DNA of 7,198 nt from Candidatus Micrarchaeaceae archaeon (GTDB lineage Archaea > Micrarchaeota > Micrarchaeia > Micrarchaeales > CABMGC01): the NCBI GenBank assembly GCA_027310795.1, contig DAIDAD010000005.1, positions 6,730 through 13,927 on the forward strand, read 5' to 3'. A program made the position numbers and the translations under genes. The notes beneath the pieces are model-generated. The model saw only the letters and a list, made by a program, of their open reading frames with translations, searched no databases and was not told the DNA's origin. Every line of letters begins with the position of its first letter. Position 1 is the first letter of the stretch. Shown here piece after piece: positions 1 to 3,608 of this stretch.

Positions 1-554
1 AGGTGAGCGGCAAGGGATGGCAGAAAAGACTGAGGAAGGAGCCGCTGCACCTGCATGGCTACTACGGATTCAAGGATCACTACGAAACCATCAGAGGGAT
101 AATGTTCCCTGAAAGAGAAGAGCCTTATGAAGTCAAGCTATATGAATACAAGAATAACAGAAGAAGATTCGGCAATGCTATAATAAGCGGCACAGAGGTC
201 AGGCATGCGCCGCGTTTCTGGTCTTCGTCTTCATTCAGGATAGAGGCTGACGGCAAAAGCATGGTTTATACAGGCGATTGCGGTTATGATGAGAGATTCG
301 TAAAGCTGGCAAAAGGGGCAGACCTGGGATTGTTTGAGATGTCCGTGCCTTCATGGATGTATAAAAAAGGCGCTAAACCAGGCCATATCTCGCCGTACGA
401 ATGCGGGCTTATTGCATCCGAGGCAAGAGTCAAGAAACTGGCTTTGGTGCACCTGTACGACAATGATTCCGCAGGAAATATAGAAAAAGAGGTAAGGAAG
501 AACTTCGGTGGCGAACTGTTCATAACAAAAGACCTGCAGAAAATCGTCATATAA
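1..554 (+). CDS. MBL-fold metallo-hydrolase, RNase Z-like (5' end missing)
   Basis: C-terminal part of a metallo-beta-lactamase-fold hydrolase of the RNase Z / metal-dependent hydrolase group; the frame is open to the left edge and GTG at 3 is not a credible start, since the HxHxDH metal motif and the first beta-sheet half (roughly 90 residues, by family comparison) are missing. Counting from codon 3-5, the visible motifs are the family's second half: LHLHGYYGF (15-23, the 'YGP' strand region), H68 in VRHAPRF, the metal-bridging Asp D92 in YTGDCGYDE, a GHISPYECG motif with H128, and the last metal ligand H150 in LALVHLYD. The GDCG in place of the common GDT, and FEMSVP in place of the usual HEC/HEA motif, are variants. 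It is probably cytoplasmic and zinc-dependent. The substrate cannot be told from this part: tRNA 3' processing is possible, but a generic phosphodiesterase or other hydrolase is equally likely. No good terminator follows; the next gene has its own promoter. Confidence 0.85.
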   Translation, partial: VSGKGWQKRLRKEPLHLHGYYGFKDHYETIRGIMFPEREEPYEVKLYEYKNNRRRFGNAIISGTEVRHAPRFWSSSSFRIEADGKSMVYTGDCGYDERFVKLAKGADLGLFEMSVPSWMYKKGAKPGHISPYECGLIASEARVKKLALVHLYDNDSAGNIEKEVRKNFGGELFITKDLQKIVI

Positions 555-647
555 ATAAAAGATAACAGCTGCAAATCTGCTATCCTTATCTCGGCAAATG
601 GTACCAAAAACACAGCTTATTCTGCGAAAAAAGCCAATTAAAGAACC

Positions 648-656
648 CTTAAATAT
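648..656 (+). promoter_or_regulatory. Archaeal TATA box for the 697 gene pair
   Basis: CTTAAATAT preceded by a purine-containing stretch (AAAGAACC) that could serve as a BRE. Archaeal TATA boxes centre about 26 bp upstream of transcription starts, which predicts a start near 678-680. That places the in-frame ATGs at 598 and 655 before or inside the promoter and argues against them as translation starts. Confidence 0.6.
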
Positions 657-696
657 GAAAAATGACGCAATAGAATCACATAGTGTGGATGGTAAT

Positions 697-1662
697 ATGA
701 CAACAACAATCGAAAGGGTAGCAAAATTAGAAACTATAGGAAATAACCTAAAGAAAGAGATGTCAGGCAGTGCATTTGGAAGGGAACCAGCAGTCATAAT
801 ATATCATCCTTCAAGGCTCCCTGGAAAGGAAGAGTTCAACGCTCTTTTTGCAGCTTCAAGAGACCAGGCTGTAGAGCACGATATAAGGGCAGGGAAAACC
901 GGCTATTCAATACAGCAGGGAATGTTCACAGACAGGCTGAAGGCATGGGCAGCAGTAGACACTGTAGACAAGTTCAATGAAGCATTAGGGTCTGCAAGGG
1001 CTGCGGAACTGATAAAGCTTGTAAATGAAAGGGCTAAGGATGAAAGTCCTGTAACAATAGACAAGATCAAGGGCAAGCTCTTCGTCAAGGACCTTACTTT
1101 CGAAGAGCTCCAAAAGCTTGCAAGTGCAGGTGGAGAAGAAATCATGAGCATGAGGCAGTTCCTTGACTCTTATCAGAAAGCCGCAAACAGCAATGTCAAG
1201 CCTGGAAAGCTTTCTGTAGACATCAAGGACGGTGATCTTACAATATCGGGCAGTACAGACAAGGCGATAGAGGCTACGAAGGTCTTCATGGAAGAGATAA
1301 AAGCCAGGAAACTCAATGACCAGCTGTATATGATTATGCAGTACAACATACCTGCCTTGAACGCATCAAAGAAGATCCTAAACGACTCAGGTGTGCCCAG
1401 CGTAGGAGTTATATCGAGCGACATACTAAAGAAGGAAGGCGAATCAGGATTCGCAGCTTATGCGAACAAGCTGGTATTCGAAGCGGGCGCAGACTGGTTA
1501 GGGACAAAAGCGGCAGAGCTGCGCATGATACAGGAACTGATAAATGCAAAAAGGCCAAGCATGATGGTGTACGTGCCTCCGAAGGAAAGCGAGGACATAG
1601 GCTACCTTGTAAAGATGCTGAGGGACTATCCAAACATAAAAGCAGTCCAGATAGACGCTTGA
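697..1662 (+). CDS. Hypothetical protein, soluble, function unknown
   Basis: I do not recognise this family. The frame is open from 598, but the TATA box at 648-656 makes starts at 598 and 655 unlikely. ATG 697 (321 residues, MTTTIERVAKL...) is chosen; GTG 685 is a real alternative, because it lies 37 bp from the CTTAAA box, as the start does at the 3609 gene. The protein has no cysteine, no signal peptide and no membrane segment, so it should be cytoplasmic. The N-terminal part reads as helices with one beta-strand (PAVIIYHPSRL). The middle contains a short beta hairpin (LSVDIKDGDLTISG) followed by a long charged helix. The last 110 residues alternate strands and helices (SVGVISSD, ADWLGTKAAEL, PSMMVYVPP, NIKAVQIDA), which suggests an alpha/beta domain. 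No catalytic motif could be named. The next gene follows after 17 bp, so the two probably form one transcription unit. Confidence 0.75.
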   Translation: MTTTIERVAKLETIGNNLKKEMSGSAFGREPAVIIYHPSRLPGKEEFNALFAASRDQAVEHDIRAGKTGYSIQQGMFTDRLKAWAAVDTVDKFNEALGSARAAELIKLVNERAKDESPVTIDKIKGKLFVKDLTFEELQKLASAGGEEIMSMRQFLDSYQKAANSNVKPGKLSVDIKDGDLTISGSTDKAIEATKVFMEEIKARKLNDQLYMIMQYNIPALNASKKILNDSGVPSVGVISSDILKKEGESGFAAYANKLVFEAGADWLGTKAAELRMIQELINAKRPSMMVYVPPKESEDIGYLVKMLRDYPNIKAVQIDA

Positions 1663-1679
1663 TAAAATAGGCGATATGA

Positions 1680-2429
1680 ATGAATAGTGTGAAAACAACG
1701 AACGTGAAAGAGAGTGATGCAGAGATCTATAACGTATGTTCTCAATATAGGAAATATAAAATGGGAGCAGGCGATATGCCAGTGGTCACTCCTGAATTGA
1801 AAGGGCAAATAGTCAATCATGTAAGAGAGACATTGGCGGATAGCAAATATTGCGAGAGGAACGATATACATATGGACCGGATAGCATTATTGGCCGAGCT
1901 GGCAGGTTTGAACAGGGAAAAGAAACTGGCAGCGAAGATAGCATATAAAGGTTGGATGGACAGCGCAAAGTCTATGGGGAGGGATGGTTTGAGAAACTGG
2001 AGAGAAACGTTTGCGATTATGTCCGCAAGGGAGATAGGAAAGGAGTATTTGTTTTTAGCCCAGCGAGACCCTGTGGAATTAATTGAAGGGAGGCGTGAGG
2101 AAAAGAGGATTTCAAGGGAAAAAAAGGCGCAGGAAGAGGCGCACAGGCAAATATTAGCACTGGATTCTGCAAACCTGGAAAAAAGAGTAAAGGAATACGG
2201 CAACGGCCAGGGAGACTGGTTCACTGACAACCTGCAGGCTGAGGCTATACGATGTTTGGGAGATTACATAAAGGCAAACCCTGCCGGACAGGAAGAGCTG
2301 GTAGAGAAAGCAGTATCTACAATTAAGGAGATAGCTGAGTTGCCGTCTACAGGTTTCTGTGACGACAATTACAACTATAACATGCCCAAAGAAGCAGCTG
2401 GGTGGGTGCTCAGGGACCTAGGTAAATAG
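1680..2429 (+). CDS. Hypothetical protein, helical, function unknown
   Basis: A 249-residue protein that I do not recognise. It begins 17 bp after the stop of the preceding unknown gene, so co-transcription is likely. It is predicted to be almost wholly alpha-helical and soluble. Residues 133-160 form a highly charged Lys/Arg/Glu stretch (ELIEGRREEKRISREKKAQE) likely to be a long helix or short coiled coil. Residues 180-249 have paired amphipathic helices (LQAEAIRCLGDYIKAN, VEKAVSTIKEIAEL, KEAAGWVLRDLGK) that resemble HEAT/ARM-like repeat packing; this is inference from pattern, not a family match. It has four scattered cysteines (20, 58, 192, 227), with no CxxC pair. ATG 1680 is the first in-frame ATG; an overlapping ATG at 1676 opens only a three-codon frame. 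Later in-frame ATGs at 1761 and 1776 lie downstream of an AATATAAAA stretch and could be alternative starts. Confidence 0.7.
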   Translation: MNSVKTTNVKESDAEIYNVCSQYRKYKMGAGDMPVVTPELKGQIVNHVRETLADSKYCERNDIHMDRIALLAELAGLNREKKLAAKIAYKGWMDSAKSMGRDGLRNWRETFAIMSAREIGKEYLFLAQRDPVELIEGRREEKRISREKKAQEEAHRQILALDSANLEKRVKEYGNGQGDWFTDNLQAEAIRCLGDYIKANPAGQEELVEKAVSTIKEIAELPSTGFCDDNYNYNMPKEAAGWVLRDLGK

Positions 2430-2492
2430 ACAAAGGCAGAGGAGTTAGAAGGAACATAGTTGAAGTTATAGCTTTCCTTGAAAGTCTTACAA

Positions 2493-2681
2493 CTACATTT
2501 GAAACGACAACATCGTTTCGATAGGTATTAGCATGGCAACACTTTTAACGATTTCTGCGTCCAACTTCCTGACAAAATGCCTCATGATGGAACCTATCTG
2601 ATGAACACTCTTGAAACTCCTATTATTGAATAATTTGTTTCCGAGGTAACCGTTTATGTATTCTTGGGGGTTCAGTTCTGA
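2493..2681 (-). pseudogene. IS630-type transposase, C-terminal remnant
   Basis: Read on the - strand from 2681 to the TAG at 2493-2495, the frame encodes SELNPQEYINGYLGNK and continues for about 62 residues to a natural stop. The ELNPxEY motif is the hallmark around the third catalytic acid of IS630/Tc1-mariner DDE transposases, and the following basic segment with 'NNRSFKS' resembles the usual C-terminus after that motif. Upstream on this strand the frame gives a poor match (LTNS instead of a PYSP-type motif) and meets a TAA at about 2725-2727. The rest of the DDE domain and the N-terminal HTH are absent, and the nucleotidyltransferase promoter takes their place. This is therefore a decayed insertion sequence. 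Family assignment rests on one motif plus general resemblance; terminal inverted repeats were not found. Confidence 0.65.
2501..2519. repeat. Perfect 7-bp inverted repeat
   Basis: GAAACGA (2501-2507) and TCGTTTC (2513-2519) are exact reverse complements with a 5-base loop, lying in the last codons of the transposase remnant. It could form a small hairpin at the 3' end of the former transposase transcript. No T-run follows on either strand, so a terminator role is unproven. Confidence 0.5.
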
Positions 2682-2730
2682 ATTAGTAAGATTTAAATAC
2701 CAGAAGCCATGAAAAAGTAATACTTAAGGT

Positions 2731-2741
2731 ATTCTTAAACC
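2731..2741 (+). promoter_or_regulatory. Archaeal TATA-type promoter element
   Basis: ATTCTTAAACC, identical base for base to the element at 3569-3579 ahead of the HTH gene. Its CTTAAA starts 36 bp before the ATA at 2770, close to the 37 bp seen at the 3609 gene, where the start is a plain ATG. The predicted transcription start near 2763 implies a nearly leaderless message. A near copy of the core (ATACTTAA, 2720-2727) lies just upstream. Confidence 0.55.
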
Positions 2742-2769
2742 AGCCATGCATTAATCTATTGGTGTTAGT

Positions 2770-3513
2770 ATAGACGCATTGATACTCTGTGGAGGCTTCG
2801 CAAAACGGCTCGAACCGATAACCACGTATATTCCTAAGCCACTGCTGCCCATAGACAGCAAGCTCATGATCGATTACATACTGGACAACCTTATCCAGAA
2901 TAAGTTTGACCGCATCATAGTGTCGACCAACAAGAAGTTCGAGAAGCAGTTCACATACTGGATGAATCACAGGAAAGCGGTAAAGAATATAGACATAGAG
3001 CTTGTAGTGGAGCCTACGATGCACGAAGGGGAGAAATTCGGCGCAATTAAAGGGATTGAATATATTATAAACAAGTCAAAGCTGAATGATGACCTTTTGA
3101 TAATAGCAGGAGACAACTTCCACAAGTTCGATCTATCAAGATTGATAGATCATTCGAATAGGCACAAGAACATATCGATAGCACTGCATGATGTAAAAGA
3201 CTTAAACGAAGCAAAAAGGTTCGGTGTAGTTAGCCTTGAGGACTGCATAGTAAAAGAGTTCGAAGAGAAGCCTGACGCGCCTAAAACAACGCTCATAAGC
3301 ACATGCATATATGCTGTGCCGAAAGAGCATCTGCATAAATTCGGCGATTACATAAGCAACAAGAACAACCCAGATTCTCCAGGATACTTCATACAGTGGC
3401 TTGTAAAGAACAAACATGAAGTGCATGCTGCGGTGTATGATGACTATTGGTATGATGTGGGCACTCCAGAATCATACAAAAAGGTGTTCGAGGACCACGC
3501 GGGCAAGCTCTAG
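2770..3513 (+). CDS. Sugar-phosphate nucleotidyltransferase (NDP-sugar synthase)
   Basis: Predicted to transfer a nucleotidyl group from NTP to a sugar 1-phosphate, giving an NDP-sugar for glycan or surface polymer synthesis in the cytoplasm. With ATA 2770 as start (247 residues), the protein begins MDALILCGGFAKRLEP, matching the family's N-terminal strand and GGxxxRLxP nucleotide loop. KPLLPI (23-28) carries the conserved lysine, GDN (114-116) holds the metal-binding Asp, FEEKP (164-168) is the sugar-site motif, and WYDVGTPE (227-234) holds the second metal Asp. There is no C-terminal left-handed beta-helix, so it is the short RmlA-like form rather than a GlmU-type bifunctional enzyme. There is no in-frame ATG or GTG after the TAA at 2752-2754; TTG 2779 would remove the first strand residues. 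The base and sugar specificity cannot be read from the sequence. Promoter at 2731-2741. Confidence 0.9.
   Translation: MDALILCGGFAKRLEPITTYIPKPLLPIDSKLMIDYILDNLIQNKFDRIIVSTNKKFEKQFTYWMNHRKAVKNIDIELVVEPTMHEGEKFGAIKGIEYIINKSKLNDDLLIIAGDNFHKFDLSRLIDHSNRHKNISIALHDVKDLNEAKRFGVVSLEDCIVKEFEEKPDAPKTTLISTCIYAVPKEHLHKFGDYISNKNNPDSPGYFIQWLVKNKHEVHAAVYDDYWYDVGTPESYKKVFEDHAGKL
3130..3151. repeat. Perfect 10-bp palindrome inside the nucleotidyltransferase gene
   Basis: GATCTATCAA (3130-3139) and TTGATAGATC (3142-3151) are exact reverse complements separated by only GA. A flanking TTC (3127-3129) can also pair with GAA (3156-3158) across a four-base bulge. The stretch codes for DLSRLIDH just after the GDN motif region, so it lies wholly within coding sequence. 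It could be a dyad protein-binding site, an mRNA hairpin, or chance. Confidence 0.6.
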
Positions 3514-3535
3514 CTTATCCTTATTCTGTCAACTG

Positions 3536-3564
3536 AAAACCGAAACAAAACCGCAAAACATCCG
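3536..3564 (+). repeat. Three AAAACCG-like repeats upstream of the HTH gene
   Basis: AAAACCG occurs exactly at 3536-3542 and 3547-3553, 11 bp apart (about one helical turn), and in a split form AAAACatCCG at 3555-3564. They end five bases before the TATA element at 3569. This is a plausible place for activator or autoregulator binding; no function is shown by the sequence itself. Confidence 0.4.
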
Positions 3565-3568
3565 AAGC

Positions 3569-3579
3569 ATTCTTAAACC
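3569..3579 (+). promoter_or_regulatory. Archaeal TATA-type promoter element of the HTH gene
   Basis: ATTCTTAAACC, 40 bp from its first base to the ATG at 3609 and identical to the element at 2731-2741. The predicted transcription start lies near 3600, so the message would be leaderless or have a leader of under ten bases; consistently, no Shine-Dalgarno sequence precedes the ATG. Confidence 0.6.
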
Positions 3580-3608
3580 TTGACTGCCCATTCATACATT
3601 GTGCTTGG

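Larger units (their letters stand above)
2430..2769. other. 340-bp region without an intact gene
   Basis: This gap separates the unknown gene pair from the nucleotidyltransferase. Positions 2430-2492 hold nothing I can name beyond a 5-bp inverted repeat (CTTTC at 2472-2476, GAAAG at 2480-2484). Positions 2493-2681 hold a transposase remnant on the - strand. Positions 2691-2741 hold TATA-like sequences and an AATAC/GTATT inverted repeat (arms 2719-2723 and 2729-2733). No tRNA, CRISPR or clear terminator was seen. Confidence 0.7.

Noticed and set aside
561..590. Possible hairpin after the hydrolase stop (GATAA...TTATC)
   Set aside because: The arms match only at their ends with mismatches inside, and no T-run follows, so a terminator call is not supported.
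284..797. Open frames on the - strand opposite the hydrolase and the start of the first unknown gene
   Set aside because: They lie antisense to a gene with clear family motifs, their translations are rich in Ser/Phe/Ile without motifs, and no promoter is seen for them.
1817..2230. 137-codon open frame on the - strand opposite the second unknown gene
   Set aside because: Its Ser/Leu/Phe-rich translation is typical of the complement of a Lys/Glu/Arg-rich helical gene. The + frame continues a plausible operon and has normal helical protein composition.
2683..3024. 113-codon open frame on the - strand over the nucleotidyltransferase start
   Set aside because: It is antisense to the conserved GGxxxRL and KPLLPI motifs and is in a different frame from the transposase remnant, so it is not a continuation of it.
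3516..3524. TATCCTTAT, also present at 581-589, after two different stop codons
   Set aside because: A nine-base pyrimidine-rich match in two places is weak; archaeal terminators are usually longer T-tracts, and the second unknown gene and the convergent pair lack it.
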